A DNA stretch of 64,000 nt from the NCBI GenBank assembly GCA_018350325.1, contig JAEVLN010000016.1, positions 1,612,044-1,676,043 on the forward strand. Reading direction: 5' to 3'. A program made the translations under genes and the position numbers. Shown piece by piece: positions 36,801 through 49,900 of this stretch (position 1 is the stretch's first letter; each line of letters opens with the position of its first letter). The DNA comes from Globodera rostochiensis (taxonomy: Eukaryota > Nematoda > Chromadorea > Rhabditida > Heteroderidae). The notes below the pieces were generated by a model, which had not been told where the DNA came from, did not search any database, and saw nothing but the letters and a program-made list of their open reading frames with translations.

Positions 36801-38700
36801 AGAAAATTGCCAAACATCTAAGCTTTAATGAATATGGATACAATAAAGAATTTTATTTTAGATGAATTGGTGAACTGTTGAAATTTGAATTTTACAAGCG
36901 GCAGCTGTCGAAGAGCTAAGATTTAAATAAATTGTAATATAAATTATAAACATTAATTCTAATATACGGCAACAAAGTTCGCTAATTGGTTTTCATTATC
37001 ATTATAAACCATAATTTACGCCCTACATTAAAATATACCTTTTAACTGATATAAAAAATCACCTTTATTAAATCATGTCAAGAATTTTGTCTTGGTAATG
37101 TGTCGATAAAAAAAATAATATTATGATTACGCAAACAGAATAAAAATTATACTTATGAAACTAAAGTTAAATATAAACAACTGATATATATAATAACTAT
37201 TTTAATGCCAGTTTATCAACTAAGCTTTAATATGTTAGCGAATAATAAAATTAGAACGAATAACCCTTTTTAATGTGTTTTGAAATAAGATAATATGCTA
37301 AAATGTATCTAACTTTTATTGAGTAAGTTTAATAAAAAAATTTTAGATAACATTAAAATTTTATAAAATCTTGTAAATTACGAACCAGCAAAATAATTTC
37401 AAATTTAATTATTTACAATTGCAATAAATTTGCTTATACATTTAAAAAATTATCAAATTACTAAAATATTAACTTAACTTATATATGAAAAGAATTGACA
37501 GTGCCGCTGACGACTATCCTCACAACTGGATTAGAAAAAGATGTAACTATTTCACCCAAAAGTGCAAATTCAAGCCATCCGCTGTAATCATATTAAAATT
37601 ACCTTTAAAAGCTACAAAAATTTCATTAAAATCGGGCTCCTTTCAACCAGAGAAGACCTTTGGTACCAATGGACCCACCGCGCTTCCTTGAATAAAGGTA
37701 TTTAATTGTGAAAAATATTGGAAACAGAAACAACGATACAAATCATCAGCGTCAAATAAAAATACAAAAATAACAGCAATTATAAAATCTAAAAGATAAT
37801 AAGTTAAAAAATGCATAAAAATGAATGTCTTTGAGAAAAATTTATGCCACCATTTAATATGATGAGTTTAAAGTCAATCGAACTTTATAACCTGTTTTGG
37901 TTGGGTTAGTAAGCAAAATCTAAACGTTTAGAATTAATAATATGTTTATTAAATAAATAATTTCAATTTCGATTTAAACATAATTTAAAAATATTTGCCT
38001 CAATATCTTTTAAAAACAATATGAAATCGTTACTTGTGATCTTAAGACTTATAAATTTACCGCAACGCAATCTAAAAAATAAACAATTATTATTAAATTA
38101 ACAAAAAAAAAGTCAAATTTACTTGTATCTCAATGAAATTATAAAAAAAATAACGTGGGTTTGAAGACAGGGCTAAATTCGCTCAGCTTGAAAGCCGATC
38201 TTCCACAATGGCTAATTCACGATTGAAGTTATAATTTAAGTATCATTTTATTATCCGCGGACGGATCTATTAAAAAAATCTAAAGATTTAAACTTAAAAA
38301 ATAGTTACTGTACTAAATTGAACCGTACGGATTTTTTCAAATTATTAATATCGGCGTATGGACTATTCAAAAAATAAAATAAATTTAAAAAGTATTCAGA
38401 AGCAAAAATGAATGCTGAAAGCATGGAAACAAAGTCATAATTACCTAAAAACCCTAAAAATATACAAATATTGAAGACAAAATTAACCGGCTGGTGGATT
38501 CTACTCCATCGAGCATGCCCTCTGGAACGAGTTAAAAGATAATCCCCTCATCGATCGTTAGAATATCCACGAAAGAGGAAGAAAACATAATAATTGGTAT
38601 GGGCTAAACCAAAATTAAATTAAAATTTTTTCAGCAAATAAATGCATAAAAGTAAAGGGTGTTGGGGGAAGTCAACTTTATATTTCTTTTGTCTAACTTT
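30840..38700. other. A-rich stretch with GC islands
   Basis: No complete gene. It is A-rich on + apart from T-rich patches near 32.95-33.65 and 35.58-35.85 kb. Islands of 50-130 bp lie near 31140-31210, 31425-31570, 32405-32530, 34020-34065, 34320-34410, 34760-34890, 35240-35310, 35500-35570, 37490-37690, 38160-38220 and 38490-38590. On the minus strand the 34.8-kb island is followed by a perfect donor (ACTAT|GTAAGT), and the 37.6-kb island is bordered by ATTCAAG| and TTAAAG|GTAATT, but no single frame is open across either. Confidence 0.45.
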
Positions 38701-39002
38701 GTAACATATAAATTCTTGCATTTTTTTATTTGAATATTGTATTATATAAATATTTTAATGCAACGGGTAAACCTTAATATTTTTTTTAATATCTTTATTC
38801 ATCTATGTTATTTCCCAGCGCTCAAACTTTGTAAGTTAGTATATAAATTGTGTTTTTTTAATTTCACAAATTTTAATTTAACTACAATATGCGAGTTGTT
38901 TGCCCGTTTATGTCGTTGGTACTCGCCGAACGCGACAATAAATTGTACTATACCTTTAAAATATAAATATTTTATATTTTAAGATTTATTAATATAAAAC
39001 TA

Positions 39003-39509
39003 CTTTAATTGAATTGAATAGGTTATTATACATATGTTATGATTTTAAAACCATCAGAATCTAATTAAATAAAAATGACTACTAAAATCACCTTAATTCT
39101 AAAAATTTTAGCAAAAATTACAAGTAAATAAATGAAAAATAAATTACTTTGAAATTTTTGTGCATATTGTATTTTAATGCGGTATTTAAATAAAAACAAA
39201 TAAAAGCTTTAAATAAAGTTAATGGGGAATTGTTTATTTATTCAGCTGACAAAACGCTCCCTCTCAAGCACCAAGATAAAAAGTCCAACAGAGTAATAAG
39301 AATTTTAAATCTTCAAAAGGCTTTTAGTTTTTTTGAGCAGTTTATTAATATAATTAAAAAAATTACAATCTGAAACGACTTAAATTTAAAAATGGACAGA
39401 AAATTCATTTAAGAGTTTAAGTTCTTATTTGTCATTATTAAAAAGATTAATTGAAAAATCAAAACCTAGCCAATTGCCAAATTAAATTCAATTATTGTAA
39501 AAAACATTT
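39003..39509 (+). repeat. Dispersed repeat, copy 2 (partner 2218)
   Basis: Direct copy of 2218-2714. It makes a local A-rich patch at the start of an otherwise T-rich domain. About 85 bp further on begins a second segment (39594-39692) that matches 10583-10679, so two pieces 7.9 kb apart on the left are nearly adjacent here. Confidence 0.85.
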
Positions 39510-39593
39510 AAAAATAAATAAAATCAAATGAGCTTATTGCGTTGGTTCCAAACTCAAATACATAGTACTTTTCAATATAGCGTTTTTTTGTTT

Positions 39594-39692
39594 CTTTTGT
39601 TTTTTAGATTTAAGAATGTGATCATTAATATTTTATCATGCTCATGAAACAACTTTGTGTTGGGTAATTAAACCTAGGTTGGTGTTTTACTA
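39594..39692 (+). repeat. Dispersed repeat, partner at 10583
   Basis: Same-orientation match to 10583-10679, including the perfect 20-mer AACTTTGTGTTGGGTAATTA and the following AACCT. Confidence 0.7.
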
Positions 39693-40539
39693 TTGATATG
39701 TTGACAAATATGTTAAATGATTTAATCACATAGTATTTAATTTTATAAATTAATTTAAACGAGTTACACCGATTAACCCACTCCTGGAGATTGAAAATTG
39801 CCTTCTTAATATATTTTATGCAGTTTGATGATAGCTGCTTGTACTGAATTATTCTTTAAAAAAAATTCAATTGGGATTTAAAAATTTACCCGTGTTTTTC
39901 AATGTAAATTAGTTTAAAAGAGAAATCGTCACTTAATTTTTTCATATCTCCTATTAAGATTAACTCCACAGAGTCTTCCGGTAACAGCTATATATAAAAT
40001 TACACCTAATATTAAATATTCGTTGAAGATCTTTTATTTAGGAAGATTATATGTAAATAATAGTAAATTTATTATTAATTTTTTGCGCATAACAAGAATT
40101 TGCATTACTACGTTTTTTGTCTTGACATGACTATTATTTCACTGTTCTTTTGTTTTAATGATCCACTGTGTTATTAATTTCTATATTGTTATAATCATAT
40201 GTAATTTAAGACAAAAACATTTAATGAATCATTATCCGGTTTAATTTTTTTACTTTTTAAATCAAAAATGAAATTTGAACTTTTATTTTTGGTAAATAAA
40301 CATATAAATATTAGTTTCTCAAAATAGAAATTTAGAAGGTGCCGGTTGGAACTGTTTTCATGATTAATGTTTTAAAATTTTTTGTATTTTATATTATATT
40401 AGATATAAATTGTTCACCTGTTTAAAAACTCCAGTTTTCATTAATATTAAAAGATTTTATATATTTAAATTAATGAGCATTATTTATTGTGTAATCTCAT
40501 ACATTTACTGAATGCATATCTGATCGAGCAACAGGAATG

Positions 40540-40620
40540 AAATAGCGTTAGGTGCCGCCGGAGAATTTGGGGGTTTGACTTAATTTGTTAAGAAATCTGC
40601 ATTTGGTTCAACGTATAAAT
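40540..40620 (+). repeat. GC-core repeat fragment
   Basis: GGTGCCGCCGGAGAATTTGG followed by AATTTGTTAAGAAATCTGCA matches the core and downstream segments at 12345-12380 and 12410-12440 of the 11834-12679 element. It is a solitary fragment of that family without recognisable ends. Confidence 0.6.
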
Positions 40621-41058
40621 TTTAATGAATTTTCAAAGTTATATTCTAAAAATATTTGTAATATTATTAATTAATTTTCAAAATAGACGGCCTTCTTTAT
40701 CAAATAGATTTTTTTCTTTGCTCAATAATTGCGCCCACAACGATGTAAAAAACAATATTTAAGAGTTAAAAATATTTTTAAAATTTAAATTACTTTAATT
40801 TTATTAAACTTTTTTGTAAAATTACAAAAATTAAAAACGAATTTTATTTATAAATAATTATATTTGCTGGTGTCGAGAGTTTAAAATAAATGGTTGGATT
40901 AGTAGTTTTAAATAAAATTTTGTTTCTATTTGTATTTTTACTTTGAATGCTAGACTACCTTTACATTAGATTTTACCTTTTCTTTCACATTTCGTATGTA
41001 AGTTTTAAAATAATGAATAGTTCTTTCTTTTGTTAAATATTTTCAATTTGTATTGCAG

Positions 41059-41125
41059 CTGCTCCAACAATTCTGACGCGCGATCGGCTTGAAGAGCAAT
41101 TGAGTGGAAGCTTCTCTCATGTCGT
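41059..41125 (+). CDS. Candidate internal exon
   Basis: Has the cleanest splice borders in the window: TTTGTATTGCAG| before and |GTATGT after. With 2 leading bases the single open frame gives 21 codons, APTILTRDRLEEQLSGSFSH and one more, with 2 bases left over. That remainder joins in phase to the one leading base of 42098-42213. A charged helix followed by SHV is faintly reminiscent of the N-terminal part of BolA-like proteins, but the following exon does not continue that fold, so I do not assign it. Strand fits the T-rich sense pattern. Confidence 0.38.
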
Positions 41126-42097
41126 GTATGTTGTATTCCTAAATTATTTAAATTTCTTAAATGTAACCTTATAAATTAATTTAATACTTTTTTTCAATAC
41201 AAGCTTTTTTAAATTAATCAATTTATATGTTGCAGAGAAAATAAATTGCAAAATATTTCTTTTCATATTTAAATAATTTAATTGCACATCTCGTGTGCAA
41301 TAGAGTTCATATCTGAATGTCGCCTGCTCTGGATGTGTTTCATCGGGAATGTCGTTACGAAAATTGAATTTCCCTATATTAAAAAAATAGCTTTCAAATT
41401 ATTTTTGGGTTTTAAAAGTATTTTTCTTATATTTGCAAAAATAAATATTTTTATTTCGTTTTTTTAATTAATTATTTATTTTATTATAATTTCGTTTTGT
41501 TTAATTTTTTAATTATTATTCAACAATTTAATATGGCGTTGATTTAATATTACGTAGGTCACAATGTTAATTTTTTATATGTAATTTTATATGCAACAAT
41601 TGTTAATTCTATTTACTCTTTTTTTAATTTTATTATAAAATGCCTTGGTGATGTTTGTTAATTGTTTCTTTTCTTATTTTATATGTCGGCTTCGTTTAGT
41701 TTTTTTATTTTTTAAATTAAAATTTTCTGCGAACTTTACAGGAGCAGAGTTTTTTCTAAAATATAGAATTGTAAATTTTATTCATTAATAAAAGTTAGCT
41801 TTTTATGTTTTATCTTTAGTTCATTTTTTTTTTATCAATCTTTTTTATTATTTAAACTGAGCTGTTTTTCATTAATTTAAAAAATATTTTTATTAAAAAG
41901 TTGTTGGCACTTTGTGGTTTCAGTATTTATAATATTTATTACGCATTTTATTTAATATTTCAAATTACTGTATTATCGTCATTTCTATCAGATTTTGATT
42001 TTAAAGATGGTCGGTGTACGCAAACCGGGGATCAAGCAGCATTGAAACTCTGAATACCAGAAAATATTTGGTTGATTTAAACTAAATAAAACCTCAG

Positions 42098-42213
42098 GAG
42101 TGAAGGGGATTTTGTATTTGCGACCACCCGTCGGACGTCACTGCAAAAAATCTGTTCCGATACGTTCCGTATTTGCTTAATGTTGTTGGCCATATCGGGA
42201 ATAAGTTTTTGCC
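42098..42213 (+). CDS. Candidate internal exon
   Basis: A 116-nt island between AAAACCTCAG| and the consensus donor |GTAAGT. One standard-code frame is open over all 38 codons (with 1 base at each side), starting SEGDFVFATTRRTSLQKICS. It ends in a hydrophobic stretch, CLMLLAISGISFC, that could be part of a membrane segment. Its entry phase accepts the exit phase of 41059-41125, so the two may be consecutive exons. The in-frame stop appears only inside the donor region. Family unknown. Confidence 0.4.
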
Positions 42214-43124
42214 GTAAGTAATCGCTACGTTGCAGCTAAAAAATGATCGTATTGTTTTTTTGTATACAAATATATTATTAAATCTTTATTTGACTGTTTA
42301 TTGCTCTATATAGATTATATCTATTTGATGTTTATATTTTAATTTCAACATATGCAAACTCAGAAACGCTACAGAAAAATTATTTTAAAATAGTATAATA
42401 ATATTTATGAAAAAGTTATAAGCAAAATTTCAATTACAAATGGGCATTTACGTTCATTTATTATTATTAAAATTGGTACGAGGAATTAAGGAATTACTTA
42501 GCAGTCGATGGTTCAGTAGCTTTAAAATTTATAACAATTTAGACGACAAGTGTATATTTCATCAGTAATTTTTCAAAGTTTGTTCTTTTCTTTTACGTGT
42601 TTATAATTATTTATATTTTTCTTTGGCATATTATACTTGAATATAATAGTTGACAAAGCATAACATTTATAACTAATTGAAATTTTATTACATTTTTTTT
42701 GTTAAGGTAGCCGTTTAGTTCATAGATTGTTAAGATCTCAGTTTGTATATAGAATAATATCTCTTATTTAATTTTTGAGCAAACATCTTTTATTTAAGAT
42801 AAACATTTTACGACCTCAGTTCTAGTTGACATTTATTGTCCCACTTTCTTAATTTATCTTATTTATTTTTCAAACTTTTGAAAAAAATATTATTTTATTG
42901 TTTTTTGTCAAATTTATTTCTTATTAAATTTTTAAAAAGTTTTAGATGTCGAATTACAAGTACGATGTTTTATTTTCAAAATTAATTGGCCCTTACACAT
43001 GCTTAAAAGTAATTCTCGGGTTTCTTTTTAAAACAACAGTTTTTTATCAATTATGCGAATGTTCAATTTTCAAGCTTTTTTTGAAAAATAAAAGTTTTCA
43101 TTAAAAAAGATGAATTCTTTTTCC

Positions 43125-43260
43125 AATTTTGGGTGCATTATCTGAATTTTTGGTCATAAATTCCAAAATATGCTTGAAATATGTAAAAATGTCAAAATAT
43201 GTCCCGATATGCAAAATTTTGCATGAACCCCGAAATTTATAAAATATGCAAATTTAAACT
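43125..43260 (+). repeat. AATATGC-word segment
   Basis: The words AATATGC, AATATGT and ATATGC recur about eight times in both orientations, including a GCAAAATTTTGC palindrome. It resembles in design the other word-based elements, but no terminal sequence could be fixed. Confidence 0.35.
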
Positions 43261-43921
43261 TGACCAAAAAACTCAAACCAACGCACAAGTTATTTTGGGC
43301 CACATCTTCGAAGCACATGAGAAAAACAAAATTTGCAAATGCATATAAATCTGGCCCCTAATTATAAGACTTTGCTTTTTTACGAACTTTTTGATTCATT
43401 GTAAAAAATTTAACTTTTAATCGTGAAGGATTGGAATAATATTTAATTTGAAGTAAACTGTGTTTTAAAAAATTGTTTTAGCTTTTGTTGTTTGACAATT
43501 GAATTTTGCTGCTTTTTTTAAACAATTTTAGTTTTTTTATTAACAACGAGCATTACTTACACAGTATTTAAATTGCCTTTCTTTCTTTAATTATCTTTAG
43601 AATTAAAAGCCTTCTGGTGTATAGGATTAGATTAATATTTGCACAAGAAAACAATTATTTATCCAGCTAATATTTAAAATCTCTTTTTATTGAATCGGAA
43701 ATATTAAAAGGCACAAGTTTTGTGGAACGGGCGTATGCAGATAAAGAGAAAAACATAACAATTATTTTGGATCGGCGCTTTTTTTAATTTTATTTCATTT
43801 TGAAAAATTGATACTTCTTTATCAATTATTTGTATTATTCCCAACCAATTAATGAGGCATTATTTTTCTGCCCATACCAAATTTTTCTCAATAATATTTT
43901 TTGATTCGCTCACGAGTCCAG

Positions 43922-43976
43922 TGCCGCCAAAGCGTGGCTCGTCAATGAATTTCTTTACACCGCGCGATGTTTTAAT
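43922..43976 (+). CDS. Candidate internal exon
   Basis: A 55-nt island between CTCACGAGTCCAG| and |GTAAAT. Two frames are open: one with 2 leading bases (in phase with the exit of 42098-42213) gives PPKRGSSMNFFTPRDVL; the other gives AAKAWLVNEFLYTARCFN. Short length and two open frames keep this uncertain. Exons could lie between it and 42213. Confidence 0.22.
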
Positions 43977-46076
43977 GTAAATTTGAAACATGAAATACTT
44001 TTTATTGTTTTTTCAATTTAATATTTAAAGCGACACCATTCGCAAAGAACATGGTATTCAGAAAAACAATTTATTTTTAGTTTTTTATAGGGCTTATATT
44101 TTTAGAATAAGGTGCTTTGTCGACCAACATATCATATTATGGGTTGTTGTTCACCATCGTTGAATTTCAAACGTAGAGCACATGCAGGTGCCCGTTCGTC
44201 CATCCGAATAATAAGCCATTTAAGGCAAATTGAATTTATTTCTTTTTAAAAGAGTTCGGTCGGATTTTTATTTTTATTGAAATACATCTCTAGCTTTTCC
44301 ATTACCTAGATAATCTAATAAAATACACAAAAAACGAAAAATTTCAAAAGTACTATAAAGAATTTTTTTAAAAGAAAATGCGAATTGTCCATTTAAATTT
44401 TATAATTACAGGCGTTTTAATAAAACATATTTCTCGACATAAGGCTTTCGAATATTAATTAACTCATTGTTATATATTTTATTTCTACGTCTATTTTCTA
44501 TTTACAACATAAACAAATTAGTTAAGTATAGATTAATTATAAGTTTAATTTTTGTTCTGGAGAATATAGCATAATCATACAAAGAATCTATTGATTTCTT
44601 TTTCATTAGTAATTTTTAAATTCGACATTTCAACATTGGATATTTTTGTATGTACTTGTATTAATTTAATTTTAGTTATCAACACTATTGGGTTCTTTTG
44701 GAATCTCAAATAAATGTGTATTTCATAATTACAATAGCTAATATTTTTATACAGATTAATTGCAATTTTTCCTAATTTATTTATTTTTTGACCAATCAAC
44801 AGCTTATTTTGTTTTTTGCTTCCTTTTCATTATATTTTTCTGTTTTTTGCTAACCATTTATTATTTGATTTTTGCAAGAACTTTGCAAACTTACTTATTG
44901 TCAATTTATTTGTAGTTTTTGTTATTAATTTTTTTACATTTTAGACTATCTGATTGCCATTATTTACAAGAAAAACTTTTATGGTTGCGAGAGTAGTATT
45001 TTATTCCATGCTGAAGACTGCCGGGCATGAGGAATTTGCTGTTTGTCTCAGGTTCAAAGGTGTCGTGGAATTCTCATGTTTAAAATTTGTTTTTACTAGT
45101 ATTATCGCTATATGACCAAAACATACAATTATATTTTTTAACAATAATTTGCGCAATTATATGCATTAATTTAAAAGCTATTAATATTACTTTAATATTA
45201 TGATCTTTTTACAAATTCGCGTTATAATTAATTAATATGTCATCGCATTAAAAATTAAATATTTTCAGGCGGCGAAATATAATTTGTTTTTGAAAATTTG
45301 TTATTTATTTTCACTGATTAACAAAAGATTGCTTATTTAAAATTGAAAGTTTATTTTCACTTTTATTATTTTGGCAACATGCAAGACTTTATAGTGTTTA
45401 AGTTTTGAGTTTAATTGTATAGTTTAAAAGAGAATATTTTGAACTTTATTTTTAATATTATCATTTACATAATTTCAATCATAAACACCAAAACCTGCAT
45501 GAGTAAAAAGTTTTAAATGTTTTTTATTAATAGTCAATTTTAATCTCCAAATGCTGCTAAGGATTTTTGATTAATTTTTGTAACAAAACTAAGGGCTTTT
45601 ACCTCACTGAATTTGTCAATTTATTAAGTTACGAAATAGGCAATGTCCACCTATGAACTCGTTTTTTATTATATTTTGTTTTATTAATTTTATTTTTTTG
45701 TAACTTTTTAAAAATTTTAACTAGAATACCATGTTTGTTATCAGAATTAATTGCCAAATTGCCTTCACTTCCGTTCATATCGTTGTCCAAGCTTTGTTTT
45801 CAATTGTCAAAACATAAAAAAGTTCGAAACCCGGACCTTTAATTGAGCAAAGTTTTAATTATTGGAAAATCGCAAAGGGCTATCAAATTTTTCAGCCAAC
45901 GATCACTTTTGCATATTTTACTAATTCATTCATATGTCGGTTTAGATCGATGATTTTAGTATCTATTAAAATTTAGTCGTAACAAATTTATTACTATAAC
46001 ACATTAATTTTTATAGTACTTTTATGGTACAAAATATGTTTTAAAACCGAGCAAGGCATTTCTTGCCACTTACAAG

Positions 46077-46150
46077 TGTACGCGTGATTCCCATCGTGCG
46101 GGCTAGCTGCTTTGTCAGTGCGCTATTTTGCTTTGTGCTGCCAACAGCGG
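46077..46150 (+). CDS. Candidate exon near the domain end
   Basis: GC-rich island preceded by TTGCCACTTACAAG| and followed by |GTGATG. One frame is open across it (24 codons) and from 46043 to about 46190 overall (46 codons to TAG), including a hydrophobic run SCFVSALFCFVLPTAG. It could be a final exon if the donor is not used. It lies about 0.5 kb before the 46.7-kb repeat cluster. Not recognised. Confidence 0.25.
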
Positions 46151-46672
46151 GTGATGCTAATGCAGTGCGCTCTTGTGCTTTAAATAAATAGCTATTTATT
46201 TATGTATTGTAAAGGTTATTTTTAATATGGTAATTTATTCTCTATTAATTTCTGAATTCATGCATCAAACCACTCTCGCTTGTATGCAACAGCATGGACG
46301 AAGCCGCTGATTATTACTTGTTGTCTTTTAGTGTAATTTTGTATATTTAAGTACATATTTATTTTATATCTTTTTGTTTATTATACATAAATAGTACAGT
46401 TTAGACATGCCGTTTGTCAATAAAATTCAATTTTAATTATTTTTTGCACTCCTTGAAATTTATGACTACTTAGATTTTGCCTTTAATTGTTTAGGGCCTA
46501 TGAATACTGTATTTGCATTTTATATTGATCCACTTATGCTTATAAATTTTATGCAAGATGATTATTTAAGTGAGTATTATTTAATTTTAAATTAATTTTA
46601 ATAATATTGCAGAATTTCCATTCAGAACAAAGAACTAACCTAAAACATATACTAGATTAGTGAAGCGATTAA

Positions 46673-46916
46673 AATGTTCAAAAAATTAACTAAAAAATTA
46701 TTAGATGGGGTGCGTTGATGACCAAATTACTCTAACCGTCTGACTCTCTCTTTTTAGCACACTATTTCTTCAAAAAATAAAATGTTCAAAAAAGTAACTA
46801 AAAAATTATTAGATTGGGTGCGTTGATGACCAAATTACTCTAACCGTCTGACTCTCTCTTTTTAGCACACTATTTCTTCAAAAAATAAAAGTTCAATAAA
46901 GTAACTAAAAAATTAT
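46673..46916 (+). repeat. Small cluster of the 108-bp unit
   Basis: Just over two units of the 28.8-30.2 kb repeat, same orientation, nearly identical to its B-like type (one unit has GATTGGG for GATGGGG). It sits at a switch from T-rich to A-rich DNA. Confidence 0.95.
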
Positions 46917-49900
46917 TAGGTAGATGTGGTAAATTAAAATTTATCGCTTCAAAAATAATATAAATTTAATGAAATGTATTTAGAAATTATTTATAAATTT
47001 GCCCCTTTCTCTATGGTCGATATACCCATGCCGTTCATCTGAGGATTTAATAATAATTATAAACGAATTTAAAAGGCAAACAATAAAAGATTTAACAAAT
47101 TAATTTAAAAAAAGATTATACTTAAATTTATCGTCCTGCAATAAAAAAAATTGTTTATAAAAAAAAACAATAATAACTATTCAATTAAGAAAATCGCTGC
47201 AATTTACTGTATTCAATAATAAAAAAGAGCTCATTCGATAATTTTTTTTATTTTAATTTGAATGATTTACGAGTTTTAACCGATTTAAAAGGGAAAAATT
47301 CTATCTATTTTTAATACGTTAGTTAAGAAATAAATTATTAACTTTTGATGATTTTTGGCCTAAATTACTAACTGATTTATTAACATTTTGATAGACGTAA
47401 AAACTAAATATCCCCCCTGCCCATTTCTCGAAAGCAAAAAAGTTCAACTGTAAAAAAAAAAATACTAATTAGCAAGTAAATTGCAGCGGCAAAATCACAT
47501 GAAAATTGATATAATTAAATATTTTAATATTAAGACATATCATTCTTTACAGAAACAAAGTTTCGAAAAAAATAGAAATTTGAGCATTCCATAAAGGGAA
47601 AATGGTGGCACTAAAATGTTTAAATAATATTGGCGGTAACTTTCGTTCATACAGTATCGACATTTTAATTATGAGCGATGTTCACCAGTATAACAAATAT
47701 TGTTAAAAGAACTATTTATAATAAATTAAATCTAAATTTATTTTATGAACAGTTTTAAAATCTTGAATTTAAAAAAATTAATTTTCTAAATTCCTTCGCA
47801 CTTAACGATGGTTTTTATTAGATTTTTCTGTGTGTTTTTTAGAAATTTCCCCATTTTTTTATTTGATTTATTTATACCTTTGGGGTTTTTAGTAAACTGC
47901 ATCTCGCCGATGCAAAGAAAATAAATTTTATGATAGGTCCACGACTATTCAAGATGTTTTGCATTCAAGACAACCGGCGGGTGCAAAAGCGGCACTCGAT
48001 TACACCATTTTTACTGCCAATGCGCAAAAACAAGCAGGCCTATTCACTGGCCTTTTATGTTTGACGAATTGAAAACTGTAACAAAACAAAAAAAAAAATT
48101 CTAAATTATACAGAATTAAGATATATTCTAAAATATAAAAAATAAGAGTCATAAAACGTTTGTAAACAAACAATTTTCACCGCAGCTACGACAGCAACCG
48201 CATAAAACAAGAGATGTGTCAAAATAATAAACCTTTAATGCGATTATAGTCAAACAAATACCTAAATAATAAATGGTCTAAGATGAGAAGTAATTGATTT
48301 ATCATTGTGATTAATTCCCTTCAGTTATTTGAAATTGTATTTTAAGACAAGTGTACTGATTTTATTGCACTCTTGACTATTTAAGCAAAGGCTAGAGGCA
48401 GGCAGTGATTACTCTAAAGACGTTGCACACCGAGCCGCCAACTGGTACAGGATTATGTAAGCATTGACAAATACAAAATATAAAAAAGAAATATTTTAAC
48501 AAAATATTAAGCAAAAACAATAAATAAAAAATAAAAATATAAGTTCTATTCTTCTAAAAAATTAAATAAATAAACAAAATTTATAAAAACAAATTAATGC
48601 CTTTTAAATGTCTAAACAAATTAAACTACTAAATAACAAACAGTAGGATGAAAAACCAATTATTGATGATTGTTCGTTTTGATATAAATATTAAGTAAAT
48701 TTATGCCTCATGCAGGTTAAAAAATTGCATCCTTCTAAGTTTAAATTAACATTATAAACATTGTCTTATATTCGAATTCAAAATCTGGACAACTACTGAA
48801 TAACACAATGATAATAATTGTTTAACATTTTTAAACAATAATTATAAGTTTTTGAATCTTTTCCTAATTTTGTTTCCATTCTAACATTTACAAAATTCAA
48901 AAATCAATAAATAGACCAAAAAAGAAACAAATAATCAAAATATTAAATTCAGACAAAAATAATCCAAACATTTTGAATAATTTATCATAATTAAAAAACA
49001 AACTAAAACTAATTGTTTTCAATGCAATAATATTTAATAAAATTTAATAAAAAATTTTAAACAGTCACACTCAGCATACAAACAGAGCTTGGGTTTTACC
49101 GTGCCTTTTGACCGATTTTGAGCTGCCATGATCATTTTCACAAAAAATAATTTAGTTTTAATTACATTAAGTGACTAATATACAATAAAAAGCTGCTAAA
49201 GTTGATTAAAAAAATAAAAAGCTTGCTCTGATCAATACTGAACAATTGCAAAAATTACATTTTAAATTCTAAATTTGATTGAGCAATGATATACGACGGC
49301 GTACCTAAGAATCCTCATGATTGAGATAAACAAGTATTTCGATGTTCTAATTATATAAAATTTTTTATTTCTAAAACAATAAATAAATATCACTTAAGCA
49401 TAAAAACATAAATTTTCAGAAAAAAAATTAAAGTAATTCTAATTTATGTAACTATTCTTAGACGATAAGGTTCTATCAAACAAAGTACAATTAATTTTAA
49501 AAATTTTTTAACAATTATTGACTTAAAAAGTTAATTAATAATTAAATTAATATTTATTTAAAAACCCTTTAAGTTTTATATAGTTACTACATTTTTAATT
49601 ACGGAAGCAAATAAGGCGGTTAATTTGATTGATTGTAATGGGAAAGACATATATAAATTTCAAAGGTTGCTATCGAGATAAGGCGCGTCAATCAACGCTC
49701 TGAAAAGCAATCGCTACCTGCCAAGTCTTTATAATTTTTATTTAAGGTTCATCTATTCAATCTTATATACAATTATTACAACAGCTAGCAAAGAAAATTA
49801 GTTAGCTTTCCTATTAAGATTTAAAAAAATATTATAAATATATATTTTTAAAAACAAGAAAAATAAATATTAACTCAAAATTTTAAAAATAAATTATTCA

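Larger units (their letters stand above)
38700..46672. other. T-rich domain with best candidate exons
   Basis: Apart from the repeat copies at 39.0-39.7 kb, the stretch is T-rich on +. Between the candidate exons listed separately there is AT-rich DNA of 0.9-1.7 kb that looks intronic. A GC-core repeat sits at 40540-40620 and an AATATGC-word segment at 43125-43260. An island at 45017-45059 has GAAG| before and AAAG|GTGTCG after, with one open frame of 14 codons, too short to call. Confidence 0.45.

Noticed and set aside
7020..38600. Reassigned UAA/UAG (ciliate-type code)
   Set aside because: Several islands look protein-like if TAA or TAG is read as Gln. However, stops often fall in donor-like GTAA or GTTAA, opposite strands look equally coding, and the retroelement frame uses only CAA/CAG for Gln. 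The appearance is explained by few TGA triplets in G-poor DNA.
41059..41125. BolA-family exon
   Set aside because: Only a short helix-like resemblance; the phase-compatible next exon does not contain the family's conserved core.
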